64,000 bases of DNA, taken from Gammaproteobacteria bacterium. GTDB lineage: Bacteria; Pseudomonadota; Gammaproteobacteria; S012-40. Shown in pieces: positions 1 through 9,121 of the stretch. The stretch is taken from the NCBI GenBank assembly GCA_029881255.1, contig JAOUMY010000011.1, positions 1 through 64,000 of the forward strand. The letters are read 5' to 3'. Positions within the stretch are counted from its first letter, which is position 1. Each line of letters opens with the position of its first letter. The translations under genes and the position numbers were made by a program. Under the pieces are notes generated by a model, which made no database searches, was not told the DNA's origin, and was given only the letters and a program-made list of their open reading frames with translations.

Positions 1-63
1 ATCATCAAAATGGACAATGCCAATTAGAAATTGGAAATCGGCGCTGAATCGGTTTACGATTGA

Positions 64-285
64 GTTCGAAGATCGGTTGATCAACTATGTTTAACAACTG
101 CAGTTACACAGAATGGTTTACAGTCTCGTCAGATCAGCAGCTCCATGAGCCATTTAGATGCCTCTGCGCAAAAAACCGCGTCTTCATCCGAAAAACTAAA
201 CACGCTTTCTAGTGAATTGCTTGTCTATGCTCGACAACTAAAACAATCTCTGGAATATTTTAGACAAACAGGAACTGATGAGTAG
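64..285 (+). pseudogene. C-terminal remnant of a methyl-accepting chemotaxis protein
   Basis: The reading frame ending at the TAG at 283-285 encodes a stretch starting TTAVTQNGLQSRQISSSMSH and ending in SLEYFRQTGTDE. This resembles the last helix of chemoreceptor signalling domains, where repeated Gln/Ser/Thr-rich heptads lead into a short tail. The same frame has stops at 25-27 and 61-63, and neither other frame continues the chemoreceptor helix upstream, so the gene appears broken. Because the window begins here, I cannot tell whether the upstream gene is intact with a frameshift or wholly degraded. A complete chemoreceptor gene lies at 50356-52383. The family call rests on heptad pattern and composition only. 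Confidence 0.4.
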
Positions 286-360
286 GATAATTACTAATTT
301 CTTATGCGAACGGTTAATCTTGGACGCATTGCAAGAATATACGCCGTCCTTGGAGCACAT

Positions 361-639
361 CTATTCGAAGCTAATCGTAACGTCAGTTTTTCCAAGAATG
401 AGTGTGCCGTCCAGCGAGGTATTGGCGAATTGACTGCCTTTATTAGTTTCTACAGATAAGGCCTGTGAGTGACCAGTCTTAAAAGTAGTCGCCCCGTCTT
501 CTGCATTAAAAATAAACTTCGCCGTGTCAGCAACAATTACCGCACCGATCACAGCACGAGCCGTCGCGGCCTGAGCGCTTCCCATAACGGCAACTAAAAC
601 AACCAAAAATACTACAATACGCACAGTGGATTTCCTCAT
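361..639 (-). CDS. Small secreted protein of unknown function
   Basis: This encodes about 92 residues. I place the start at the ATG at 637-639 because the encoded MRKSTVRIVVFLVVLVAV... is a classical Sec signal peptide with likely cleavage after GSAQA. A longer reading adds 18 upstream residues that would bury the signal. The predicted mature part, of about 68 residues, has no cysteines and no motif I recognise; it is probably beta-rich (alternating TLILGKTDVTISFE at the end). It sits alone between the chemoreceptor remnant and the histidine kinase, transcribed in the same direction as the kinase, about 320 bp beyond its stop. Function unknown. Confidence 0.55.
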   Translation of the reverse strand: MRKSTVRIVVFLVVLVAVMGSAQAATARAVIGAVIVADTAKFIFNAEDGATTFKTGHSQALSVETNKGSQFANTSLDGTLILGKTDVTISFE

Positions 640-962
640 TCTTTGTTCTTTTAGCGTCCTATAAAAACTAATCCACGTTAAGAAAGGTTTCATGCGAGTA
701 ACGAAGTGTTTCTTACATAAGAGAAACCGAATTAACGACTGGTAGATTTTTCTTCTAGTGAGGAAATGATAAGTGATAACAACGCATTTTCAAAGTCATA
801 CTTCTTCTGTTGGAAAATTTATGTTGCCACTGCTTTTTTCAGCGATAAATACATTCTCATCCGAATTTCCTCATTATTTCCCTTAATATTTCAGCTAAAT
901 AAATGACTTCAACGTTATATGTTACATTGCGTTACAAAGCAATTCTTTCTAATACTCGGTGA
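640..962. other. Intergenic region between kinase gene and small secreted protein gene
   Basis: About 320 bp without a gene. It must hold the promoter of the small secreted protein if that gene is not read through from the kinase. The only notable pattern is the GTTACA direct repeat at 921-936. A weak inverted repeat (gtttct ... agaaac) lies near 708-727. No terminator with a T-run was seen. Confidence 0.4.
921..936 (-). promoter_or_regulatory. GTTACA direct repeat, possible response-regulator site
   Basis: Two GTTACA hexamers are spaced exactly 10 bp apart (gttacattgcgttaca). Direct repeats of one helical turn are the usual binding architecture of OmpR-family regulators such as the one encoded at 2273-2962. 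The same GTTACA core occurs in the palindrome at 3513-3529 upstream of that regulator's operon. The sequence 923-936 also resembles the published RstA box (TACATNTNGTTACA) with one mismatch. The distance to the downstream gene start (639) is long, so its target is uncertain. Confidence 0.35.
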
Positions 963-2273
963 TTATTCATTTACTATTGGAAGCTCAACCGTAAATCGCG
1001 TGTATTGCTCACCGTCACTTTCCAGTGAAATCGTACCTCCATGAAGCTCGATAATATTTTTCGCAATATTTAGGCCCAAACCATATCCGGGAATCGCATG
1101 ATTGCGCGATGGATCAAGACGTGTAAAGGCGTTAAATATTCTCGACTGATCTGCGACCTTTATCCCTTGACCATAATCTATTATATCTATACATACGATT
1201 TTCGAATCACCGTGCAACTTGATCTCTACATGTCTTGTCTGGTGCATGGAGTATTTCAAGGCATTTTCAATTACATTTTGCAATGCCGTACGAATGCGCT
1301 TGATATCAGCATCTATGTAAATAGGTTCTTGCGGCAAAGACAATTCTATCCCTGGGATTACATTACCATTGCGTCGAACAATAGACTCTAGCAAATCCCC
1401 AAGATCGAACTTAGAAAAGTACAATTCAATTCTTCCGCTTTGCAACCGTGACGACAACAATATATCTTCGATCAACTCATTTAAGATCCTGACTTCTTCA
1501 TTGATGGAGTCCTTTAAACGTTGATCATCTAACATTTCACTCGCTAGCTTGATACGCGTAAGTGGTGAACGTAATTCATGGCTAATGTCTCTCAGTAGCT
1601 GTGTTTTAGCAGAAAACAAGGCATTCAGTTCACGCGTCATGTCATTAAAAGAGTGTGTCAGCCGCCCAAGTTCATCGCTGGAGGTAGGCGTGATTTCATA
1701 CCCCAAATTTCCCGCGGCGGCATTCGCGAAACCTTGATTCAACGCCTTAATAGGACGAAACAAACGACGCACCAGTAGATAACTAAACGCGATAACAATG
1801 CTGATAACACTGCTGACTACAATTAGCACCAAGAGACTATTTCCGGCCAATCGACGATGGTTAACAATAAATATATAGGTATGATGACCGACCACCATTT
1901 TTGCCCCACTAGATCCGCGATAATGAGCTATAGCAAGAGGCTGACTTTTGATGTCATGAAAGTCATAATTGGATACATCGGTGTTACCCGAATTCTTGCT
2001 TTTGTATTGGGCTTCTTTGGAATAGACGAATACTTTTAATCCTGTCTTCTCTGCCACTTGATCAATATTTTCCTGTTGAGGAGGATTGCCTATATCACTA
2101 ATCAAGTAGCCGATATATTGATTCACATTTGCCATCAACTGAACATGAAACTGGGACTCTTCTTCAGCGGCCCACCGCAGCCCCATCGCCAAGAGAACGA
2201 TAAGCAGTATTCCGGTTAGAACAAAAATTGCCAGCAGTTTTACAAATAGAGATTGACGAATACGTGAGAACAT
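963..2273 (-). CDS. Membrane sensor histidine kinase, Cpx-like
   Basis: A 436-residue inner-membrane kinase. The first transmembrane helix is at about 12-32, a periplasmic sensor segment at about 33-142, and the second helix at about 145-168. A HAMP linker follows at about 170-222, then a HisKA domain with phospho-acceptor His232 in RDISHELRSPLTR, and a HATPase domain with N-box (NVIENALKYS), G1 (IIDYGQGI), F-box and G2 (GYGLGLNIAKNI). All catalytic boxes are present. Its ATG overlaps the regulator's stop by one base (TAATG), so the two are translationally coupled. The H-box is closest to CpxA among kinases I know, and the Spy/CpxP-like gene upstream supports an envelope-stress role. The periplasmic ligand is not evident. 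CpxA proper or RstB are the nearest named possibilities. Confidence 0.85.
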   Translation of the reverse strand: MFSRIRQSLFVKLLAIFVLTGILLIVLLAMGLRWAAEEESQFHVQLMANVNQYIGYLISDIGNPPQQENIDQVAEKTGLKVFVYSKEAQYKSKNSGNTDVSNYDFHDIKSQPLAIAHYRGSSGAKMVVGHHTYIFIVNHRRLAGNSLLVLIVVSSVISIVIAFSYLLVRRLFRPIKALNQGFANAAAGNLGYEITPTSSDELGRLTHSFNDMTRELNALFSAKTQLLRDISHELRSPLTRIKLASEMLDDQRLKDSINEEVRILNELIEDILLSSRLQSGRIELYFSKFDLGDLLESIVRRNGNVIPGIELSLPQEPIYIDADIKRIRTALQNVIENALKYSMHQTRHVEIKLHGDSKIVCIDIIDYGQGIKVADQSRIFNAFTRLDPSRNHAIPGYGLGLNIAKNIIELHGGTISLESDGEQYTRFTVELPIVNE

Positions 2274-2962
2274 TATTGAATCTCAGCGATAAATTGATAG
2301 CCACGACCAAACACAGTTTTGATAAAGCGCGGTTGCTTCGGTGGGTCTCCGAGCTTTGCACGCAATCGACTGACGGTGACATCAATACTACGATTAAATG
2401 CATCCCAATCGAGGCCTCTGCTAGCCTCGAAAAGATCGTCACGACTCACAACAGCTCCCGGGCGCGTCACTAAAATACGTAACATGTCAAACTCCGCGCT
2501 GGTAAGTACGACGTCGATACCATCGACCTTGACTTGTCCTTTTTCCAGACTTATCTCTATATTTTCAAATTCTAAACTTGAGTCAGTAGAATGATTTTTC
2601 CCGCTACGTTTGATAATACTGTTGATCCGCGCAAGCAATTCCCGTGGTTCGAAGGGTTTGGGAAGATAGTCGTCGGCACCTAGCTCCAGACCAACAATTC
2701 GATCAGTAGTGTCTCCACGTGCGGTCAACATGATTACAGGTATTTGTTTTTGGCGACGTATGCGACGTAGAGTTTCAAAACCGTCAATCTCAGGTAACAT
2801 TACATCAAGAATAATCAAGTCGAATACCTGTTGCGATATAAGCTCCAGCCCCTGAATAGGATTCACCGATCTTACAAGCTTGAAGTTAAACCGGGAGAGA
2901 TACTCCTCAAGCAACTCTCCCAGTTTAACGTCGTCATCGATTAGTAATAATTGCTTAGTCAT
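2273..2962 (-). CDS. OmpR/CpxR-family response regulator
   Basis: This encodes 229 residues with an N-terminal receiver domain (1-120) and a C-terminal winged-helix DNA-binding domain. The receiver has the acidic pair DD at 9-10, phospho-acceptor Asp53 in LILDVMLPEIDG, Thr in MLTARG and Lys in LPKPFEPRELLARI. The effector domain shows the usual VVLTSAEFDMLRIL and VSRLRAKLGD helices. It is the middle gene of a three-gene unit: the Spy-like lipoprotein ends 26 bp before it and the kinase gene overlaps its stop. The LELGADDYLPKPF stretch is very like CpxR. It presumably controls the operon itself, possibly through the palindrome at 3513-3529. Confidence 0.88.
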   Translation of the reverse strand: MTKQLLLIDDDVKLGELLEEYLSRFNFKLVRSVNPIQGLELISQQVFDLIILDVMLPEIDGFETLRRIRRQKQIPVIMLTARGDTTDRIVGLELGADDYLPKPFEPRELLARINSIIKRSGKNHSTDSSLEFENIEISLEKGQVKVDGIDVVLTSAEFDMLRILVTRPGAVVSRDDLFEASRGLDWDAFNRSIDVTVSRLRAKLGDPPKQPRFIKTVFGRGYQFIAEIQ

Positions 2963-2988
2963 GGAACGCGTCAGAAAATAATTGAGAC

Positions 2989-3432
2989 TTAGTCCTCATC
3001 GTGATGGTATTTCATGAACTTTTCCAGCTTTTTCGCCAGTTTCCTCTTTTGCTCCTCATTCAGCGAAGCATGAAAAACACTAAGCTTGGAAAAAAACTCT
3101 GGCGCAGCTGCTGCCATAGACTGCTGATGATCATCAAAAATATCCTGAAACGCTTGAGGCTCAATCTGCTCCTGAGTCACTAGGCCTAAAAGCGTATCCA
3201 TGTGTTGTTTACGTGTAGATTTTCGTTCTTTATGATGTTTTACAAATACGTCAGTTACATCCTTGAGCTTTGCTTGTTGATCCGCACCCAAATCAAGTTT
3301 GCGTGTAATCTTCTTATTTAACCATTCAGCCTTTTCTTCCGGGTCATGTCGATGATGTCCGCAGGCAGACAGAATCAAAATCAAGGCCCCTGTGATAAAG
3401 GTTAAGGCGGAAAAACCAAATATCTTCTTCAT
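2989..3432 (-). CDS. Spy/CpxP-like periplasmic lipoprotein
   Basis: A 147-residue protein from the ATG at 3430-3432, which has a good GGAG ribosome site 8 bases upstream; an ATG seven codons earlier lacks one. It has a lipoprotein signal with lipobox LSAC at about residues 20-23, then a His/Asp-rich segment (GHHRHDPEE). The rest is charged alpha-helix with LDLGADQQAKLKDV and SLNEEQKRKLAKKL, the paired LTxxQ-like motifs that define the Spy/CpxP/ZraP fold. Such proteins bind unfolded proteins or metals in the periplasm and, for CpxP, restrain the kinase. The lipid anchor is a difference from E. coli CpxP and Spy, which are soluble. Histidines near both ends (HHRHD, KYHHDED) hint at metal binding. 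Confidence 0.75.
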   Translation of the reverse strand: MKKIFGFSALTFITGALILILSACGHHRHDPEEKAEWLNKKITRKLDLGADQQAKLKDVTDVFVKHHKERKSTRKQHMDTLLGLVTQEQIEPQAFQDIFDDHQQSMAAAAPEFFSKLSVFHASLNEEQKRKLAKKLEKFMKYHHDED

Positions 3433-3512
3433 GTCAAATCTCCAATAGTTCAAATAACAGTATCAATACTGCCATGTTGACCCCTGGGAGTCTTTTCTGA
3501 TTCCTTAAATGT

Positions 3513-3529
3513 TGTTACAACTTGTAACA
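3513..3529. promoter_or_regulatory. Perfect 17-bp palindrome upstream of the Cpx-like operon
   Basis: TGTTACAA-C-TTGTAACA is a perfect inverted repeat with 8-bp arms, centred about 90 bp upstream of the Spy-like start codon. A second short inverted repeat (cagtat-ca-atactg, 3458-3471) lies between it and the gene. Position and symmetry fit an operator. Both this site and the direct repeat at 921-936 contain GTTACA, so autoregulation by the adjacent OmpR-family regulator is plausible but unproven. Confidence 0.5.
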
Positions 3530-3583
3530 GGTGCCCACCCAATTTCCCTCGTGACGATTTAGACACAGACTTTAATTCCTAAA

Positions 3584-3910
3584 CTATCGAATACCCGCCG
3601 GTCTTAAATCATCTGATAAAGACTGAGCATACACCTTATCCTTAAACGGTTGTCGTCTAAGCCAGATGTCTAGGTAGAATTCAGGGTGCAGACTAAACAA
3701 CTCTTCAACTTGAAATTCTGCCTCTCCTATATTACCCATACGTTGCAGCACTATAATCTTGAACACATTTGCCTGTAAACGCGATGGGTTAATTAACGAG
3801 GACTGATGCGTGAACCACGGCGTCCGAGCATAGCTTGGCCTCTTAAAAAAACAATCGTAGGCATCAAAAGACTGGGTATAGCATCGCTGCTCACGGCGAG
3901 AACGAAAATC
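3584..3910 (-). pseudogene. 3' remnant of a TPR-containing cyclase/regulator gene
   Basis: The frame is open from just after a stop at 3911-3913 to the TAG at 3584-3586, but no credible ATG or ribosome site begins it. Read through, it contains SFDAYDCFFKRPSYARTP, then NVFKIIVLQRMGNIGEAEFQ, FSLHPEFYLDIWLRRQPFKD and finally LRPAGIR. This is the signature of the C-terminal TPR region of large adenylate-cyclase or transcriptional-regulator proteins (AYDxxLRGR ... HPxFxLxxWxRRxPYKD ... LRKAGL). The tandem TPR units normally between these blocks seem lost. I infer a decayed 3' end, squeezed between the fba terminator and the Spy-like operon. Confidence 0.55.
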
Positions 3911-3916
3911 TTAGCG

Positions 3917-3947
3917 CAAAAAAAAGCCCGCCATTCGGCGGGCTTTT
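3917..3947 (-). terminator. Rho-independent terminator of the fba operon
   Basis: An inverted repeat gcccgcc ... ggcgggc (3926-3943, loop attc) is preceded on the + strand by nine A's, giving a GC-rich stem followed by a T-run for leftward transcription. It lies about 20 bp after the fba stop and closes the tkt-gap-pgk-pyk-fba cluster. Confidence 0.85.
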
Positions 3948-3967
3948 GACATCAATTTCAAGTAAAA

Positions 3968-5005
3968 CTACTTGTAGAAACCAATCATGGTTTCCAGTGA
4001 CTTAGCATTGATTTTAGAAGCATGACCAGCACATCCAAAGGCTTCGTAGCGAGCCTTACAGATTTGCATCATCGCTTTTGTCGATTCCTTCAGGAATTTA
4101 CGCGGGTCGAAATTGGATTTGTTTTCAGCCAGGTGCTTACGTATTGCGCCCGTAGAAGCCATACGCAAGTCTGTATCGATATTTACCTTACGAACGCCAG
4201 ACTTAATACCTTCAACGATTTCTTCGACCGGTACGCCGTAAGTTGTACCCATGTCACCACCGTAGTTGTTGATGATTTCCAACCAGTCCTGAGGCACTGA
4301 AGAAGAACCATGCATAACCAGGTGAGTGTTAGGAATCACTGCGTGAATTTCTTTGATACGGTCGATACGCAGAACCTTACCTGTAGGTGGCTTGGTGAAT
4401 TTGTATGCGCCGTGAGAAGTACCGATGGCGATAGCTAGCGCGTCAACTCCAGTCTTCTCTACGAAATCTTTGGCTTCTTGAGGGTCAGTTAACAACTGAG
4501 AATGATCCAGAACGCCTTCAGCGCCATGTCCATCTTCTTCACCCATCATGCCGGTTTCAAGCGAACCCAAGCAACCCAGTTCACCTTCAACCGAAACACC
4601 ACCTGCATGTGCCATTTCACAAACTTTCTTGGTGACTTCTACGTTGTACTCGTAAGAAGACGGTGTCTTCATGTCAGGCATGAGTGAGCCATCCATCATT
4701 ACTGATGAGAAGCCAGACTGGATCGAGCGCAAGCATACCGCTGGCTCAGAGCCGTGATCCTGGTGCATAACGATAGGAATGTGTGGATACATTTCGATCG
4801 CAGCAGAGATCAGGTGACGCAGGAAAGGCTCGCCCGCGTATGAACGCGCGCCAGCAGAACCCTGCATGATGACAGGTGAGTCAACTGCGTCAGCAGCCTG
4901 CATAATTGCATGAACCTGTTCCATATTATTTACGTTGAATGCTGGCAAACCGAAGCTGTTTTCAGCCGCGTAGTCCAACAATTGACGCATTGAGATAAGT
5001 GCCAT
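3968..5005 (-). CDS. fba: Class II fructose-1,6-bisphosphate aldolase
   Basis: This 345-residue, zinc-dependent aldolase reversibly condenses dihydroxyacetone phosphate and glyceraldehyde 3-phosphate in glycolysis, gluconeogenesis and the Calvin cycle. The start [16 protein letters not shown] is typical, with AGGAG upstream. HQDHGS at 81-86 supplies the catalytic Asp and a zinc ligand; [17 protein letters not shown] and [14 protein letters not shown] are the other family blocks. The length and the [18 protein letters not shown] start match the CbbA-type subfamily. It is the last gene of the carbon cluster, 45 bp after pyk, and is followed by a strong terminator. Confidence 0.95.
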   Translation of the reverse strand: MALISMRQLLDYAAENSFGLPAFNVNNMEQVHAIMQAADAVDSPVIMQGSAGARSYAGEPFLRHLISAAIEMYPHIPIVMHQDHGSEPAVCLRSIQSGFSSVMMDGSLMPDMKTPSSYEYNVEVTKKVCEMAHAGGVSVEGELGCLGSLETGMMGEEDGHGAEGVLDHSQLLTDPQEAKDFVEKTGVDALAIAIGTSHGAYKFTKPPTGKVLRIDRIKEIHAVIPNTHLVMHGSSSVPQDWLEIINNYGGDMGTTYGVPVEEIVEGIKSGVRKVNIDTDLRMASTGAIRKHLAENKSNFDPRKFLKESTKAMMQICKARYEAFGCAGHASKINAKSLETMIGFYK

Positions 5006-5050
5006 TTCAGTCTCCTGTATATTACCTAATTACTAAAAATTTCTTCCAAA

Positions 5051-6499
5051 CTAGTCTGCATCGGCAGGGGCCAGATCACCAACTCGTACAACCTTCAGTG
5101 CATTTGTGCCACCGTGCACACCCATAAAATCACCCTTGGTGATGACGACAAGATCGCCATCACGTACCGCGCCTCTTTGCACAAGTTCGTCAATAGCGCG
5201 CTTATTTACCGTCGCGTGATCCTTGGTTTTGGTATCAAACGCAATCGGATAAACACCTCGATACAAGGTTACCTTGCGACGTGTTTTTTCATGCCGGGTC
5301 AGGGCATAAATCGGACGATCCGAGCTGATACGTGACATCCACAATGCTGTCGCACCAGATTCGGTCAAAGAGGCAAGTGCTTTCACACCCAAGTGGTTAG
5401 CGGTGTACATCGCAGCCATTGCGATTGCTTCATCGATGCGTGAAAACTGTTCATCTATTCGGTGATCGGAAACACGCGCGAGATGTTGTTTTTCCGCTTC
5501 ACGACATACACGATCCATAGCAGCGATCGCTTTATCGGGATACTTTCCTGTCGCTGTTTCCGCAGACAACATTACGGCATCTGTTCCATCAAGCACGGCA
5601 TTAGCAACATCGAAAACCTCCGCACGGGTTGGAATCGGGTTATATATCATTGATTCCATCATTTGCGTGGCGGTGATTACGATGCGATTCAATTCACGCG
5701 CGCGGGAAATCAGCTGCTTTTGTACAGCTGGCAGTTCCGCGTCGCCGATCTCTACACCAAGATCTCCACGCGCAACCATCACTGCATCAGAGGCAAGAAT
5801 AATTTCATCTAACACATGTAGCGCTTCCGCTCGTTCAACCTTGGCGATCAAACCAGCATCGCCACCAGCATCTAGCATTAACTGACGTGCTTCATGCATA
5901 TCCGCCGCTGAACGTGGAAAAGAAACCGCTATATAATCCGCCTGAAGCTTTGCCGCAGTCTTGATGTCTTTGCGATCTTTTTCGGTCAAGGCCGGCGCCG
6001 ACAACCCACCACCTTGTAAATTAATACCTTTTCGATCAGACAAAGTGCCACCGTGCACCACACGACACTGAACGGCGGTATCAACAACTTCTTCCACCCA
6101 CAATACTATGCGGCCATCGTCCAGCAACAACGTGTCACCACGTTTTACGTCGTTAGGTAATGCCTTGTAAGCAATACCAACGCGCTCCTCGTTACCCGCG
6201 TCAGAACCTAGCTCACCGTCGAGGATGAAAATACTGCCTTCAACAAGTTCAATCTTTCCATTTTTAAAGCGTTCAATTCGAATCTTCGGTCCCTGAAGAT
6301 CGACAAGCACGCCAATTTCACGACCATGCGCTCGCGCACGATCTCGTACCATATCCACCCGGGCCGTGTGTTCTTCCACACTACCATGAGAAAAATTGAT
6401 ACGCACAACATCAAGACCCGCCTCAATCAGCTTGTCCAAAACCTTTGGATCATCTGTTGCCGGCCCCAGGGTTGCCAATATCTTTGTACGTCTGAGCAT
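5051..6499 (-). CDS. pyk: Pyruvate kinase
   Basis: A 482-residue enzyme transferring phosphate from phosphoenolpyruvate to ADP. I start at the ATG at 6497-6499, giving [20 protein letters not shown], because AGAGAG lies just upstream and family members begin here. An in-frame ATG nine codons earlier sits inside a hairpin. Visible motifs: [16 protein letters not shown], the active-site region [13 protein letters not shown], and [10 protein letters not shown] with downstream [20 protein letters not shown]. The C-terminal allosteric domain is complete. It lies between pgk (51 bp upstream) and fba. Type I versus II cannot be settled by eye. Confidence 0.95.
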   Translation of the reverse strand: MLRRTKILATLGPATDDPKVLDKLIEAGLDVVRINFSHGSVEEHTARVDMVRDRARAHGREIGVLVDLQGPKIRIERFKNGKIELVEGSIFILDGELGSDAGNEERVGIAYKALPNDVKRGDTLLLDDGRIVLWVEEVVDTAVQCRVVHGGTLSDRKGINLQGGGLSAPALTEKDRKDIKTAAKLQADYIAVSFPRSAADMHEARQLMLDAGGDAGLIAKVERAEALHVLDEIILASDAVMVARGDLGVEIGDAELPAVQKQLISRARELNRIVITATQMMESMIYNPIPTRAEVFDVANAVLDGTDAVMLSAETATGKYPDKAIAAMDRVCREAEKQHLARVSDHRIDEQFSRIDEAIAMAAMYTANHLGVKALASLTESGATALWMSRISSDRPIYALTRHEKTRRKVTLYRGVYPIAFDTKTKDHATVNKRAIDELVQRGAVRDGDLVVITKGDFMGVHGGTNALKVVRVGDLAPADAD

Positions 6500-6519
6500 A
6501 AACTCTCTTAGAAAAAGTT

Positions 6520-6540
6520 GGCCCATGATCTACATGGGCC
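6520..6540 (-). other. Perfect hairpin in the pgk-pyk intercistronic gap
   Basis: ggcccatg-atcta-catgggcc is an 8-bp perfect stem with a 5-base loop, placed 10 bp after the pgk stop and about 20 bp before the pyk start. It lacks a T-run, so it is unlikely to terminate transcription. It may protect or mark a processing point in the polycistronic mRNA. Confidence 0.5.
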
Positions 6541-6550
6541 GTGAATCCAG

Positions 6551-7732
6551 TTAACCGTTGGCGCGTTGCTCCAAAATTTCAACTGCTGGCAATTTCTTGC
6601 CTTCAAGAAACTCTAAAAAGGCGCCACCGCCCGTGGAGATATAGGAAACCTTGTCAGCAATCTTGTACTTGTCGACCGCTGCCAATGTGTCACCGCCACC
6701 CGCAATGGAAAACGCAGAAGATTCCGCAATCGCCATAGAAAGCGCTTTCGTTCCTTCACCAAACTGATCAAATTCAAAAACACCTACAGGACCATTCCAC
6801 ACGATCGTGCCTGCGTTTTTCAGAATCTCTGCCAGTTGCTTGGAAGTTTCCGGACCTACATCAAAAATCATATCGTCGTCAGTAACATCTGCGACATTCT
6901 TAAGTTCTGCTGGCGCAGACTCTGAGAATTCCTTGCCGCACACAACATCAACAGGAACAGGAATAGAACCACCGCGTGACTTAGCGTCGTTAGACAGCTT
7001 GGTTGCCGTTTCGATCAGATCAGCTTCATAAAGAGATTTACCAACATTATTTCCGGCCGCCGCGATAAAGGTATTGGCAATACCACCACCGACAATAAGC
7101 TGATCAACTATTTTTGACAATGACTCAAGAACCGTAAGCTTAGTCGAAACCTTGGAACCGCCAACTATGGCAACCATGGGACGGGCTGGATTGTTCAGCG
7201 CCTTACCAAGTGCATCTAATTCGGCCGCAAGCAAAGGACCTGCACACGCAGTCGTTGCATACTTAGCAACACCGTGTGTAGATGCTTGTGCACGGTGAGC
7301 TGTACCAAATGCATCCATCACGTACACATCACAAAGTGACGCATATTTTTTAGACAAATCGTCGGCGTTTTTCTTCTCGCCAGCGTTGAAACGAACATTC
7401 TCGAGAATAACTACGTCACCATTGGCTAGATCAGGCTCACCTGTTAAATAATTTTTCACCAATTTAACTTCTTTGCCCAACAGATCAGAAAGATAGGTTG
7501 CAACCGGTTGTAAAGAGAATTCGTCAGCAGGCTCTCCTTCCGTAGGACGTCCCAGGTGAGACATCAACATTACCTTGGCACCAGCTTCCATCGCGTGCTT
7601 GATAGTTGGCAGAGACGCCTTAATTCTAGCGTCAGAAGTAACCTTGCCATTTTTTATGGGGACATTCAGATCTTCACGAATCAGTACTCGCTTTCCCGCA
7701 AGATCCAGATCAGTCATTTTAATAACAGACAT
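6551..7732 (-). CDS. pgk: Phosphoglycerate kinase
   Basis: A 393-residue cytosolic kinase interconverting 1,3-bisphosphoglycerate and 3-phosphoglycerate with ADP/ATP. The start [20 protein letters not shown] has AGGAG 7 bases upstream. Diagnostic blocks are [11 protein letters not shown] near the N-terminus, [17 protein letters not shown]-like [27 protein letters not shown], and the C-terminal nucleotide loop [11 protein letters not shown] with [18 protein letters not shown]. Full length for bacteria. It is third in the tkt-gap-pgk-pyk-fba order. The long structured gap upstream (7733-7973) separates it from gap. Confidence 0.96.
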   Translation of the reverse strand: MSVIKMTDLDLAGKRVLIREDLNVPIKNGKVTSDARIKASLPTIKHAMEAGAKVMLMSHLGRPTEGEPADEFSLQPVATYLSDLLGKEVKLVKNYLTGEPDLANGDVVILENVRFNAGEKKNADDLSKKYASLCDVYVMDAFGTAHRAQASTHGVAKYATTACAGPLLAAELDALGKALNNPARPMVAIVGGSKVSTKLTVLESLSKIVDQLIVGGGIANTFIAAAGNNVGKSLYEADLIETATKLSNDAKSRGGSIPVPVDVVCGKEFSESAPAELKNVADVTDDDMIFDVGPETSKQLAEILKNAGTIVWNGPVGVFEFDQFGEGTKALSMAIAESSAFSIAGGGDTLAAVDKYKIADKVSYISTGGGAFLEFLEGKKLPAVEILEQRANG

Positions 7733-7768
7733 GTATGACTCCTAGTTTGAAAGTTAAAAATTATTTGG

Positions 7769-7836
7769 CAAGTGCCCACACTTGACGAATAACTCTTCTC
7801 TTAAAGTATTGGACGGATTGTCGAAAACAATCCGTC
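7769..7836 (-). other. Two hairpins in the gap-pgk intercistronic region
   Basis: The first is caagtg-ccca-cacttg (7769-7784). The second is gacggattgt-cgaaa-acaatccgtc (7812-7836), a perfect 10-bp stem. Neither is followed by a T-run in the leftward direction, so I do not call them terminators. Together with the long palindrome at 7862-7961 they fill most of this 240-bp gap. Confidence 0.45.
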
Positions 7837-7861
7837 TACACATACAGCAATTTTAGAGAGA

Positions 7862-7961
7862 TTTTGTTCGAGGGGTAGGCACACGTTGATTTTCAAAGCG
7901 GAGTTTACAATTAGTAAATGAGCATTTGAAAATCGACGCGCAACACCCCCCTCGGGCAAAA
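7862..7961. repeat. Long imperfect palindrome (about 100 bp) between gap and pgk
   Basis: The two halves are near-reverse complements over about 47 bp each. The perfect core is GATTTTCAAA / TTTGAAAATC (7888-7897 with 7924-7933). The outer part pairs ttttgttcgagggg with cccctcgggcaaaa, and the inner part pairs gtttac with gtaaa- around a short aatta loop. As RNA it would form a long stem-loop 12 bp after the gap stop. It could be a small non-autonomous mobile element, a REP-like unit or an mRNA-stabilising structure. I saw no second copy in this window. Confidence 0.55.
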
Positions 7962-7973
7962 GATCCTGAAATT

Positions 7974-9011
<1,038 letters not shown>

Positions 9012-9121
9012 TTACTTTTTTCAACGAAAACATCTCTCACCCAAAGTATTCGCTGACTCGATTCACCAGCGCATTCAGGAATCCATTTCCAGGTTTAGGT
9101 GTATGTTCGCTGAGCTATGCC

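Noticed and set aside
7812-7836. Perfect hairpin as a terminator for gap
   Set aside because: It is not followed by a T-run in the leftward direction and lies inside a multi-gene cluster; kept as a structural feature only.
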